Shown: positions 44,931 to 53,777 of the stretch, in pieces
Position numbering within the stretch: position 1 is the stretch's first letter
Layout: each line of letters opens with the position of its first letter
Source of the DNA: Flagellimonas meishanensis
GTDB lineage: Bacteria > Bacteroidota > Bacteroidia > Flavobacteriales > Flavobacteriaceae
Direction of reading: 5' to 3'
NCBI RefSeq assembly: GCF_019880545.1
Contig: NZ_JAINVW010000001.1
Span: 62,001-126,000 of the forward strand
DNA: 64,000 bases
Position numbers and translations under genes: made by a program
The notes under the pieces: model-generated
What the model was told of the DNA's origin: nothing
Seen by the model: only the letters and a program-made list of their open reading frames with translations
Databases searched by the model: none

Positions 44931-45162
44931 GATTGTTATGTCAGAAGTTGAGTTTTTGGTCAAATGGTGTAGAACGATTAGCTAAACATCGTTTTAATGA
45001 TGTTTTAGCGAATGATAAGTGAAGTTCGCAAAATCCAACTTAAAATTCAAGAGCCAATTGATGGATAAGGCCAATGGGTTAGCTCAGGGATGGGAAAATA
45101 TAGTTGGATTTCTTGCTTGGTCTTTGGATTTCTGCCCACGCAGGAATAACAGTTCATGATAT

Positions 45163-45192
45163 AAAAAAAGCCGCACAATTGTGCGGCTTTTT
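45163..45192. terminator. Bidirectional terminator after the gldKLMN genes
   Basis: A perfect stem GCCGCACAATTGTGCGGC at 45170-45187 with seven A on the left and five T on the right; it ends the gld transcript on the minus strand. Confidence 0.9.
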
Positions 45193-45221
45193 GATTTATT
45201 GAATTGGAAATTTGGGGTCTT

Positions 45222-46124
45222 TTAGTACGCCCACATATCTTGCTCCCGGTCGCGAATATGTTCTTTGATCCTATTGGCTTCCAAAAGCTGGAACAGGGCA
45301 TTGTCGAAAATGTAATCGTCAATCTCACGGTCTCCGTGAACGTTTTCCTCTTTGTAGATGACACCATTGAAACGGCGGGCGTTCAAAAGCATATCAAAAG
45401 AGATGGGCCTTGCGGAGTTGCGTTGGTTGTAAACCTTGGCATCGTGCAGTATTTGTCTGGCTGCAGGGTACCATATCCAGAAAAGCTCTACTTTGTTCTC
45501 TCCTGGATCCACCGATTCATCATCGATGAAGTTTACATCGGGCGCAACGGGTGCTATGCCCAACAAACGAAACTTAAGCTCGCCTTGACGCTTGTCAAAA
45601 AACCAGATTCCTTTTATGCGATACTCTTCAATATCGGCCGCGGTCAAATCCCTTTTGTTTATAAACTCTGGGGAAATTTGTTCACCGGCGTTCAATTGTT
45701 CGTATCCAAGGTCCGTGGTATCCACCTTTTGCAAGGTTGCAGCCAAGTCGGCCAAGGTCCGTTTTTCAGTGAAATACGAATCCGTGTACACCTCGGTCAG
45801 TTTACCGTTCCTGATGTTCTTCATCAGCACATGGTACAAAGACCTTCTGTCCTTCCCTATACCTATGGTATCGGTGGGATAGTACAGCGGGAAGTTGACG
45901 CGCTCGTCAAGGTCAATGATCTCCCATACGGTCTTGGACCAAAGGATATCGCGATCATCAACATAGCCATACTCCAGGGGAGCATCGGCGTCCTGCTCTA
46001 TCTGGGCTTCGGTCTTTTTGCCTATATCGGTCGGCAATTTGGCATTCAAGATGTTTGCCTGGGCCATTATCGATACGGGCAATAGGCCCAAAACTCCGAT
46101 TATTACTGCGTTTTTCCAATTCAT
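45222..46124 (-). CDS. gldN: Gliding motility / type IX secretion protein GldN
   Basis: A 300-residue periplasmic protein (signal peptide MNWKNAVIIGVLGLLPVSIM then AQ). It is the last gene of gldKLMN and with GldK forms the ring complex of the type IX secretion system at the outer membrane. The start at ATG 46124 replaces a longer frame without a signal. Characteristic phrases are VDDRDILWSKTVWEIIDLDERVNFPLYYP and DKRQGELKFRLLGIAPV, as in F. johnsoniae GldN and PorN. It ends shortly before the strong terminator. Confidence 0.95.
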   Translation of the reverse strand: MNWKNAVIIGVLGLLPVSIMAQANILNAKLPTDIGKKTEAQIEQDADAPLEYGYVDDRDILWSKTVWEIIDLDERVNFPLYYPTDTIGIGKDRRSLYHVLMKNIRNGKLTEVYTDSYFTEKRTLADLAATLQKVDTTDLGYEQLNAGEQISPEFINKRDLTAADIEEYRIKGIWFFDKRQGELKFRLLGIAPVAPDVNFIDDESVDPGENKVELFWIWYPAARQILHDAKVYNQRNSARPISFDMLLNARRFNGVIYKEENVHGDREIDDYIFDNALFQLLEANRIKEHIRDREQDMWAY

Positions 46125-46140
46125 GATAACTTCTATACTT

Positions 46141-47712
46141 TTAGTTTGTAAGCTCAACCACAACAGGTGACACCTTTTTCAACTTGTAGGTTCTGTTGTT
46201 GGTGATATAGGCTTTGATATCGAAAATCTGGATGGCATCACCTCTTTTGGCTCTTTGAAGGGCCGACTTGGCTCTTCCATCCAATTTGTTGCCATTGACA
46301 TCGATGGTAGGCTGACCTGGTACCTTGAACTTAAATCCGCTAACGGCAAGGTTCAGGTCGAAGTCGAAGTCTTCCAACATAGCGCCAACGGTTGAAATCT
46401 CAAGGTTCCTCCTAGGCATTTGAACACTTCCTGATTCTCCTCGAACGGTTCCTCCCGGTCTTGGAATATCCTTGATCCTAAATTCAGATCGTGTGGAGAT
46501 GGTCTGCCCATCGGGTAATTTTCCAGAAGCCGTAATGGTAACGGTTCTTCCTGTTCCTGGATTCATAATGTAATTGCTACCGCTTCTTCTGGTAAGGCCA
46601 GCTGCAGAGGCGTTAACTTTGTTATCTGGAATTCCAGGGATGGAAATCGTCATTGGGTTGGCAACACCACGGTATACCACATTCATCTTGTCCGCAGAGA
46701 TAACCGCAGCATTAGGCTTGGTTATGGTGGCAAAGGTATTGTTCACCGGAACGGGAACTTCCTCACCATCCTGCATAAAGTACATGGTCCCTTCAATGGT
46801 GTGATCACCTGGAGAACCAGCACTGATCAACATTTTGATACCACCTTCTTCCAAAAGATAATCGGTACCTTCCTTAAGGTCCCTACCGTCCAACTTCAAC
46901 TCGGCCTTTACAGGCTTGGAAGTTTTATCGGTTTTACTGATGATGATCTTCCCATCATACTTTTCACCTGCGTAAAAAGCAGACTTGGAAGCATTCAATG
47001 CAGTTGCGAAATTCTTCAAGGAAACTGCCTCGGTAAGGTTACCTTCCAGCAGTCCTTTAAGGACCTCTTGCTCAGTGGCCTTGATATCGGCCTGTAATTG
47101 AGTGATCTTGGTCAAAGAAGCCACCAAAGGATATCCTTCGAAGTGATAGTTCATCCAATCCACTTTTACTTGATCGCGAATTCGCTCTACTTTACCATCT
47201 TCACCACCGGTCTCAAAACGAGTCTGAATAGCTCCCTTAACATCGGTCATGTTTTCAGGGATGGTTTTCAGCATTTGTTCGCGATAGTTCTGAAGATTTG
47301 AAAGGAATTTTTGGCCTTCCGGCTTCAGATTGTCTCCTTGGAAAAATAGGTTGTCCAGATAGTCCGACTTATCCATTACAACATAGTTGTTGGGGTCTTC
47401 CTGATCGGCCAACATGCCTTTCTTCAATTCACTCAAGTATTCGTAATACTCTTGTGAAAGTTGTTTTACTTGCTGGGCTTTTTCAAACAAGGGACCGTAC
47501 TTCAGTGCATCTTCTGATGCTTTGGTCTCAAGGCCTTCAAAGTAAGCCAAATTGTTTGCGTCCGCCTTTGCGTTGGAAGTTTCCAGCTTTGCATTCATCA
47601 ATCCGAATGCGGCCAGGACCTCCTTGCTCATATTAAGGGCCAACATCGCGATGAAGATCAAATACATAAGGTTGATCATCTTCTGACGTGGCGATTGTTT
47701 TCCTGATGCCAT
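46141..47712 (-). CDS. gldM: Gliding motility / type IX secretion motor protein GldM
   Basis: A 523-residue protein with one N-terminal transmembrane helix (residues 12-32, LMYLIFIAMLALNMSKEVL) and a long periplasmic part of four domains. GldM and GldL form the proton-driven inner-membrane motor that powers type IX secretion and gliding; GldM spans the periplasm to the GldKN ring. The opening MASGKQSPRQKMINLMYL is typical. The gene is 16 nt upstream of gldN in transcript order, 66 nt after gldL. Confidence 0.96.
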   Translation of the reverse strand: MASGKQSPRQKMINLMYLIFIAMLALNMSKEVLAAFGLMNAKLETSNAKADANNLAYFEGLETKASEDALKYGPLFEKAQQVKQLSQEYYEYLSELKKGMLADQEDPNNYVVMDKSDYLDNLFFQGDNLKPEGQKFLSNLQNYREQMLKTIPENMTDVKGAIQTRFETGGEDGKVERIRDQVKVDWMNYHFEGYPLVASLTKITQLQADIKATEQEVLKGLLEGNLTEAVSLKNFATALNASKSAFYAGEKYDGKIIISKTDKTSKPVKAELKLDGRDLKEGTDYLLEEGGIKMLISAGSPGDHTIEGTMYFMQDGEEVPVPVNNTFATITKPNAAVISADKMNVVYRGVANPMTISIPGIPDNKVNASAAGLTRRSGSNYIMNPGTGRTVTITASGKLPDGQTISTRSEFRIKDIPRPGGTVRGESGSVQMPRRNLEISTVGAMLEDFDFDLNLAVSGFKFKVPGQPTIDVNGNKLDGRAKSALQRAKRGDAIQIFDIKAYITNNRTYKLKKVSPVVVELTN

Positions 47713-47778
47713 GTTATTTTCTAATTAGAATTATTAATTGTTTGATTTGGGTTTGGTATCTGCTCAATTAATACCTAA

Positions 47779-48432
47779 TTAGTTTTTACTGCTCATGGCA
47801 GAAAGCATACCTCCGTAAACTCCATTCAAGGAAGATAGGTTGGTTGCCAAAGATTCCATTTGATCTTTAAGAGCACCTGCGTTCTGTACCACTTCCTCAT
47901 TGATGGAAGCCTGACGGCTGGCGCTTTCCAATTGTACTTTGTACAAGCTGTTCAAAGACTCCATTTGAGCTGCAGCGTGGGACAACTCTTCAGAGTATTT
48001 CTTGGTGTGCTGGATTGCATCCGTAGTAGGAGCGATGTTCTTGGCAGCACCTTCGAAGCTCTTGATACTCTCACCAAGGCTTGAGAAAAGCTCAGAGTCG
48101 ATGTTTGCTTCTTTAAGCAATTCATCCAATTTTCTGGAAAGAAGACCTTCAGCCTCTTTAGCTTGCTTGGCGTCGTTTTTGTTTCCTTTGGACTGACCAT
48201 TGGCCAATTCTGGATAAACCAAGGACCAATCGTATTCGTCGTCCACGGGTTCAAACGCACTGATAGCGAATATCAATGCTTCGGTAATAAGTCCGACAGC
48301 AAGAAGAAGTCCACCAGTAAGTGGTCCAAACTCCCAGTGCAGGATCTTGAACAATGCACCAATAATAACTACCGATGCCCCAAGGCCATAGGCCATGTTA
48401 AACAGTTTTTTTGTTGATTTTGACTGTGCCAT
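47779..48432 (-). CDS. gldL: Gliding motility / type IX secretion motor protein GldL
   Basis: A 217-residue inner-membrane protein with two helices at residues 15-33 and 38-60. The second helix holds the glutamate (about residue 51, in LITEALIFAISAFEP) that corresponds to the proton-path residue of the GldL motor. The cytoplasmic tail is helical and lists MESLNSLYKV-type coiled-coil repeats. It forms a pentamer around the GldM dimer. It is encoded between gldK and gldM, with 86 nt after gldK. Confidence 0.96.
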   Translation of the reverse strand: MAQSKSTKKLFNMAYGLGASVVIIGALFKILHWEFGPLTGGLLLAVGLITEALIFAISAFEPVDDEYDWSLVYPELANGQSKGNKNDAKQAKEAEGLLSRKLDELLKEANIDSELFSSLGESIKSFEGAAKNIAPTTDAIQHTKKYSEELSHAAAQMESLNSLYKVQLESASRQASINEEVVQNAGALKDQMESLATNLSSLNGVYGGMLSAMSSKN

Positions 48433-48518
48433 AATTCTAGTTTTAATTAAGTGATATAAATAAGTATTTGGTTACTACTTGGTTTATATAATGTTCTCTT
48501 CTCTTCAGTTTCAATATG

Positions 48519-49898
48519 TTAGTTTGGAAGCCCTTGGCCCCTGGTGGAATCCTCTTCACCCATGTAATCCTGTACTGTACGGAATCCGATATAGCTACGT
48601 GCTGAATCTTGGTATTCATAGTCCCTGGTGCTTACCTGTAGGAAGTAGGCAACATCTTTCCAAGATCCTCCACGAATCACTTTTCTTTGGTTCTGTCCCG
48701 ATCCCACATTGGGGTTCATGGTGGACAAATATTCGTATGCCCCTGGATCAAAGCTAGAGCTTGTCCATTCGGATACATTACCTGCCATATTGTAAAGGTT
48801 GTAATCGTTTGGTTCGAACGATTTGGCCTCTACCGTATATAAAGCGGCATCTGCGGCATAATCCCCACGTTGGGGTTTAAAGTTGGCCATAAAACAGCCT
48901 GTGTCACTGATCACATAGGGTCCTCCCCAAGGGTAGGTACCTCCTTCAATGCCACCTCTTGCCGCATATTCCCACTCAGCCTCAGTTGGCAAACGAAACT
49001 GGTTCACAAATTGCTTGCCACGGCTTTTTTGGTCATCGTTCTTGAACTTGGTCCTCCAATTGCAAAAGGCTTTGGCCTGCATCCAGTTTACCCCTACCAC
49101 GGGATAGTCGCTGTACGCATCGTGCCAAAAATAATCATTGTGCATGGGTTCGTTGTAGGAATACTCAAAGTCACGGATCCAAACTGTGGTATCTGGGTAG
49201 ATTTCCAATTCCTCGTGTTTGATGAATTCTTTTCGGTTACCGGTTCTGGCACGTGCGGCCGCCTCAATGTCCATCCAACTGTACTTGTACTTCAGTTGGG
49301 TAACATCTATGGAGCGAAGACCGTTATAGCTTTCCTCTTCGGGAAGGTATAGGGAATCCATTACCTCGGCATAGTATTCGTCCGGGTACTCTGAGGTGTC
49401 CCAGATCAAATCTGCATCCTTGTTGAGCGCCCTGCCCTCGTAGCCTGTTTCTCCCAGTCCCGCGTAGTTGTCCAACTTATACTTGTCGTATACCGAAAGT
49501 TCGGTAGTGTCGGTGTCCTTAAAGGCATATTCGCCAATTCCCTCGTCCTCTGCACCCAGACCGAGTTCGTCGGCCAAAATAGCCAACTTGGTCCTGGCGA
49601 CCGAGTCCTTTACCCACTCTACAAACTGTCGATACTCGCTATTGGTGATCTCCGTATCGTCCATATAAAAGGAACGCACGGTAACGGTTCTTGTGGGGGC
49701 GTTCAAAACTTTTGCCTGATCTTCCTCAGCTTTCCCCATTACAAAGGCGCCTCGCGGAATAAGTTCCATCCCATAGGGTTTCTCAGGATGCCACTTTTTT
49801 CCAGCGACCCCGACGAGCTCACCTTTTGACCTGGATTTTGACCCACAACTTGTAAGCAAAAAAACAAGCGCAATAGATGAAAAGAATAGCTTTCTCAT
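48519..49898 (-). CDS. gldK: Gliding motility / type IX secretion lipoprotein GldK
   Basis: A 459-residue outer-membrane lipoprotein with lipobox VFLLTSCGSKS (Cys about 18). The body is a formylglycine-generating-enzyme-like domain: IPRGAFVMGKAEED, DDTEITNSEYRQFVEW, PVVGVNWMQAKAFCNWR, RLPTEAEWEYAARGG, and VIRGGSWKD. It makes the periplasmic ring of the secretion system with GldN. The fold is used structurally. It is the first gene of gldKLMN. Confidence 0.96.
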   Translation of the reverse strand: MRKLFFSSIALVFLLTSCGSKSRSKGELVGVAGKKWHPEKPYGMELIPRGAFVMGKAEEDQAKVLNAPTRTVTVRSFYMDDTEITNSEYRQFVEWVKDSVARTKLAILADELGLGAEDEGIGEYAFKDTDTTELSVYDKYKLDNYAGLGETGYEGRALNKDADLIWDTSEYPDEYYAEVMDSLYLPEEESYNGLRSIDVTQLKYKYSWMDIEAAARARTGNRKEFIKHEELEIYPDTTVWIRDFEYSYNEPMHNDYFWHDAYSDYPVVGVNWMQAKAFCNWRTKFKNDDQKSRGKQFVNQFRLPTEAEWEYAARGGIEGGTYPWGGPYVISDTGCFMANFKPQRGDYAADAALYTVEAKSFEPNDYNLYNMAGNVSEWTSSSFDPGAYEYLSTMNPNVGSGQNQRKVIRGGSWKDVAYFLQVSTRDYEYQDSARSYIGFRTVQDYMGEEDSTRGQGLPN

Positions 49899-50017
49899 AC
49901 TTTAGGTTAAATTTTCGATTTAAGATTTTAAACTGTGCAACACAAATTCATTACTCTCAAAACTATTTTTTGGATAATTTATTGTGCAGTAACAGTTAAT
50001 GGCCAAATTTAATTTGT

Positions 50018-51175
50018 TTAGTTGAAGCCCTTTTTATAGGCCTTGAACCACCTTTCGGGAATGTTCTGGTTGCAAGCATCCAAATAGTCCCCTTCGGTGC
50101 AAGGTAATAACGCAGGTGAGTTGGTTTTAGTATGTTCGGGCAATATTGATGGCACCTCCACCCACCAGCGCTCGGTAAGATGGCTCTTGTAGAAGATGAG
50201 TTCCTCTGTATCCGTAGGTACGGTGAATTTCGTGAAATCCTCGCTCTTGGATGTTGGGTGTTCCTTTATCCTAAAACTTAAGCCCTCTATAAAATACCAA
50301 ATGATCTGGGCAATCATCTGAAAGGCCTGGTGTGAATTTTCTCCTTCGTAGATTCCGAAAAGGGAAACGCGATCACTCAGCCCGGCATAGCGTGCAATGG
50401 TGCAGATTTCCCTTCCGGTGAACCCATTGGGCGAAAAGTTTCTGGACAATCCCATTTCACTGGCACGAATGGCCCTGAGGTCAAGGCTGACTATATCGCT
50501 GCTACGCAGGACGGGTTCTGCCAGTTCCAAATGGGCCGCAATGTCCCCCAAACGATGTGCATCAAAGAAAAGACGTTCCATAAGGTCTATCTCTTCTTGG
50601 GCATTGAAGTAACTTTGGTACCCAATGTTGGAAAAGTTAAAAAGGTTATTGGGTTTATCCGTGATTATCCTGCTCATGTAAGAATGCGAGGAAATCAGTT
50701 CCTCATCTTCCCCAAAATCGAAACGGCTATCTATGGAAACCAGATTCACCATTTGTCGAATATTGTCAAAAGCGCGATAGGTGGGAAAGGTAATGTCCTG
50801 GGTATAGCCTATAATAATAGGTATAATGTTTTCTTCGAGCAGTCCGGCCACAATTTCCTTTACCACAAAGTAGGTGTCCTCAACGGTATCTCCTTCCTCA
50901 ACATCCCCAATGTCTATAATGGTGGAATTCCAGTTGCCCATCATCAATCTGTACAATTGGATCCGAATCTCATCCACATCCAATTTTTCGGTTTTCTTCT
51001 CAAAGGCATTTCTGGATTCGAGCACCCCAAATATGGCGACGGTGGCATTGGCAAATACCGGAAGGCCATCCTTTTCTGTATGAACGAAGATGTTCTTTCC
51101 CAGGGCTTGGGGAGGGAGTAACTCGGAAAACGCCAAAACTTTGTCCTTTACAGGTACCAAAAAATCGAACGCCAT
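50018..51175 (-). CDS. Arginase-fold protein (formimidoylglutamase-like), metal site degenerate
   Basis: A 385-residue protein of the arginase/agmatinase/formiminoglutamase superfamily. The start at ATG 51175 follows the topA stop by 1 nt; the longer frame to 51271 overlaps topA. The usual manganese ligands are altered: the GGDHS element reads IIGYTQDIT, the DAHxD element reads SIDSRFD, and the SxDxDxxDP element reads SLDLRAIRASE. Several ligands are therefore replaced (His to Gln, His to Arg, Asp to Arg), and hydrolase activity is unlikely. It lies between topA and gldK, so a role tied to gliding or envelope is possible but unproven. Confidence 0.8.
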   Translation of the reverse strand: MAFDFLVPVKDKVLAFSELLPPQALGKNIFVHTEKDGLPVFANATVAIFGVLESRNAFEKKTEKLDVDEIRIQLYRLMMGNWNSTIIDIGDVEEGDTVEDTYFVVKEIVAGLLEENIIPIIIGYTQDITFPTYRAFDNIRQMVNLVSIDSRFDFGEDEELISSHSYMSRIITDKPNNLFNFSNIGYQSYFNAQEEIDLMERLFFDAHRLGDIAAHLELAEPVLRSSDIVSLDLRAIRASEMGLSRNFSPNGFTGREICTIARYAGLSDRVSLFGIYEGENSHQAFQMIAQIIWYFIEGLSFRIKEHPTSKSEDFTKFTVPTDTEELIFYKSHLTERWWVEVPSILPEHTKTNSPALLPCTEGDYLDACNQNIPERWFKAYKKGFN

Positions 51176-51176
51176 A

Positions 51177-53660
51177 TTATTTCTTAGCTTTTGCCGTGGA
51201 CTTTTTCTTTGGGGCTTTCTTTTCCAAAAGGGCCTTGGCCTCCTCCAGGGAGACTTTTGAAGCGTCCACATCCTTGGAGATCTCCACTTTTATTCTTCCC
51301 TTGATTATGGTATGCCTTCCCCATCTTGCTTTTTCTATCCTAATCTTTTCTTCGGGCCATTCCTGGACCAATTTTTCTGTTTCCTTTATCTTTTTGGCCT
51401 CGATGAGCTCCTTGATATCGGATTGGGAGAGATTGTCAAAATCGTATTTCTTGTTCACGTTGATGAACATACCGTCCCATTTGATGAAGGGGCCGAACCG
51501 TCCTTTACCTTTGGTAACCGCTTTGCCCTCATGAGTGGCAATGGGTGCATCCGCCTTTTCCTTTTGCTTGATGAGTTCTATGGCACGGTCCAAATCCACA
51601 TCAAAGGCACTTTCACCATTATCCAATGAAATGAATTTCTTGCCAAACCGGACATATGGACCATAGCGGCCTACGTTGGCTTCAATCTCTTCTCCTTCAT
51701 ATGCGCCCAACTTTCTGGGAAGCTGGAAAAGTTCCATGGCCTCCTCAAAGGTGATGGTGTTTATGGATTGATTTGGCAACAGGCTCGCAAATAATGGCTT
51801 GTCCTCCTCATCCACAGTACCGATTTGGACCATGGGTCCAAAACGCCCCAATCTCGCGGCCACTTGTCGTCCGGTTTTTGGGTCAGTGCCCAAAACACGC
51901 TCCCCGCTGGCCCGTTCGGCATTTTCCTCAACTTCCATAACATTGGGGTGAAAGTCCTTATAAAACTCCCTCATGACTTCTTGCCAATCCTCTTCCCCTG
52001 CGGCAATCTCATCAAAATCCTCTTCTACCTTTGCGGTGAAATTGTAGTCCAATATCTTCTTGAAATTGCTTACTAAGAAATCATTCACGATCATCCCTAT
52101 ATCCGTGGGGACCATTTTCCCCTTATCGGAGCCTATGGTTTCAGAGAGCTTTTTTTCTGCCAGATTTCCTTTCTCCAAAACCAGCTGTGTGTAGGTGCGT
52201 TCAGTTCCTTCTACGGACCCTTTTTCCACATATCCCCGATTTTGTATTGTGGAAATGGTCGGCGCATAGGTAGAAGGTCTCCCGATTCCAAGTTCTTCCA
52301 ACTTTTTCACTAAGGAAGCTTCTGTGTAACGATAGGGAGGTCTGGTAAAACGCTCGGTGGCAGTAATGAAATTGTTTTGCAGTGTCTCGCCGACTTTCAT
52401 TGCTGGAAGCATGCCCTCTTGCTCTTCCAAAATATCTTCCTCATCGGTATCCTCTAAATAAACTTTCAGGAATCCATCAAATTTTACTACTTCGCCATTG
52501 GCCACAAACTCCTCATTGTGGGTGTTGGCCTTTATTTTTACATTGGTGCGTTCCAATTCGGCGTCGCTCATCTGCGAAGCCAGCGTACGTTTCCAAATAA
52601 GTTCGTATAGTCTGGATTGATCTCGCTCCAATGAAGGTGATTGCAAAGTCATATCCGTGGGGCGAATGGCTTCGTGCGCCTCTTGGGCCCCTTTCGTTTT
52701 TCCGGTATAGTTCCTGACCTTGCTATAGGTTTCGCCATAGTTCTGCACAATGGCGTCCTTGGCGGCGCTAAGTGCCTCTTTGGACAAATTAACGCTGTCC
52801 GTTCTCATATAGGTTATCAGACCCGCCTCATACAGGCGTTGGGCCACTTGCATGGTTCTACTAACGGAGAAATATAGTTTTCTGGATGCTTCCTGTTGCA
52901 AGGTAGAGGTGGTAAAAGGCGCTGCGGGAGATTTCTTTGCAGGCTTTTTGTCCAAATCAGAAACCGAGAAATTCGCATTTGTATTTTTCCTGAGAAATTC
53001 CTCCGCGGACTTTTTATCCGGAAAGGTTGTATTCAGTCTAGCTGTAAAAATGCTGCCATCCCCAGTTTTGAACTCCGCTCTTATCCTGAAGGACGCTTCT
53101 GGCCTGAACTCCTCAATTTCCCTTTCCCGTTCTACAATCAATCGTACGGCAACCGACTGTACCCGTCCCGCTGAAAGTCCAGGTTTGATTTTTTTCCAGA
53201 GCACCGGTGAGAGCTCATACCCCACCAAACGATCCAAAACCCTTCTGGCCTGCTGCGCATTCACAAGATTATAATTGATTTCCCGGGGATTCTCAATCGC
53301 ATTTTGAATCGCCGATTTGGTAATCGAGTTAAAAACAATCCGCTTGGTCTTTTGCTTATCCAGTTGCAGTTCTTCCGCCAGGTGCCAAGAAATGGCCTCT
53401 CCCTCCCGGTCCTCATCACTGGCAAGCCAAATGGTATCCGCTTTTTTGGCCAGGTCCCTCAGTTTCTTCACCAGGGCCTTTTTTTCCTTATCTACGGTAT
53501 ATTTTGGTTTGAAATCGTTCTCCACATCAACACCCAGCTCTTTGGAGGGAAGGTCCACAATATGACCAAAACTAGATTCAACTTGGTATTCCTTTCCTAA
53601 AAATCGCTCTATGGTCTTTGCCTTTGCAGGGGACTCAACGATGACTAAATTCTTGGGCAT
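51177..53660 (-). CDS. topA: DNA topoisomerase I
   Basis: An 827-residue type IA topoisomerase that relaxes negative supercoils by cutting one strand. The N-terminal Toprim domain has VIVESPAKAKTIERFL and SDEDREGEAISWHL. The catalytic tyrosine is about residue 284 in GLITYMRTDS. The C-terminal 250 residues consist of repeated topoisomerase C-terminal modules (RLGRFGPMVQIG, VGRYGPYVRFG, GKGRFGPFIKW) and a lysine-rich tail. The start at ATG 53660 drops a non-conserved extension. It is followed with a 1-nt gap by the arginase-fold gene. Confidence 0.97.
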   Translation of the reverse strand: MPKNLVIVESPAKAKTIERFLGKEYQVESSFGHIVDLPSKELGVDVENDFKPKYTVDKEKKALVKKLRDLAKKADTIWLASDEDREGEAISWHLAEELQLDKQKTKRIVFNSITKSAIQNAIENPREINYNLVNAQQARRVLDRLVGYELSPVLWKKIKPGLSAGRVQSVAVRLIVEREREIEEFRPEASFRIRAEFKTGDGSIFTARLNTTFPDKKSAEEFLRKNTNANFSVSDLDKKPAKKSPAAPFTTSTLQQEASRKLYFSVSRTMQVAQRLYEAGLITYMRTDSVNLSKEALSAAKDAIVQNYGETYSKVRNYTGKTKGAQEAHEAIRPTDMTLQSPSLERDQSRLYELIWKRTLASQMSDAELERTNVKIKANTHNEEFVANGEVVKFDGFLKVYLEDTDEEDILEEQEGMLPAMKVGETLQNNFITATERFTRPPYRYTEASLVKKLEELGIGRPSTYAPTISTIQNRGYVEKGSVEGTERTYTQLVLEKGNLAEKKLSETIGSDKGKMVPTDIGMIVNDFLVSNFKKILDYNFTAKVEEDFDEIAAGEEDWQEVMREFYKDFHPNVMEVEENAERASGERVLGTDPKTGRQVAARLGRFGPMVQIGTVDEEDKPLFASLLPNQSINTITFEEAMELFQLPRKLGAYEGEEIEANVGRYGPYVRFGKKFISLDNGESAFDVDLDRAIELIKQKEKADAPIATHEGKAVTKGKGRFGPFIKWDGMFINVNKKYDFDNLSQSDIKELIEAKKIKETEKLVQEWPEEKIRIEKARWGRHTIIKGRIKVEISKDVDASKVSLEEAKALLEKKAPKKKSTAKAKK

Positions 53661-53733
53661 GTGTTGGGTTTTGAGGAACAAAAGTATATCAATTTTTCGA
53701 TTTTGGGTTTTCTCTTAAAACTATGGGCAAAAA

Positions 53734-53758
53734 AATATCCCGTTTAAAACGGGATATT
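53734..53758 (-). terminator. Terminator of the LVIVD lipoprotein gene
   Basis: AAATATCCCGTTTAAAACGGGATATTT at this position forms a long self-complementary stem, with a T run on the minus strand (six A at 53730-53735 on the plus strand), 20 nt past the gene end. Confidence 0.85.
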
Positions 53759-53777
53759 TACTTGAACAGTATCCTTT

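Noticed and set aside
45204..46085. Long open frame on the plus strand
   Set aside because: It lies antisense to gldN, which has clear homology and a signal peptide; the plus-strand product resembles nothing.
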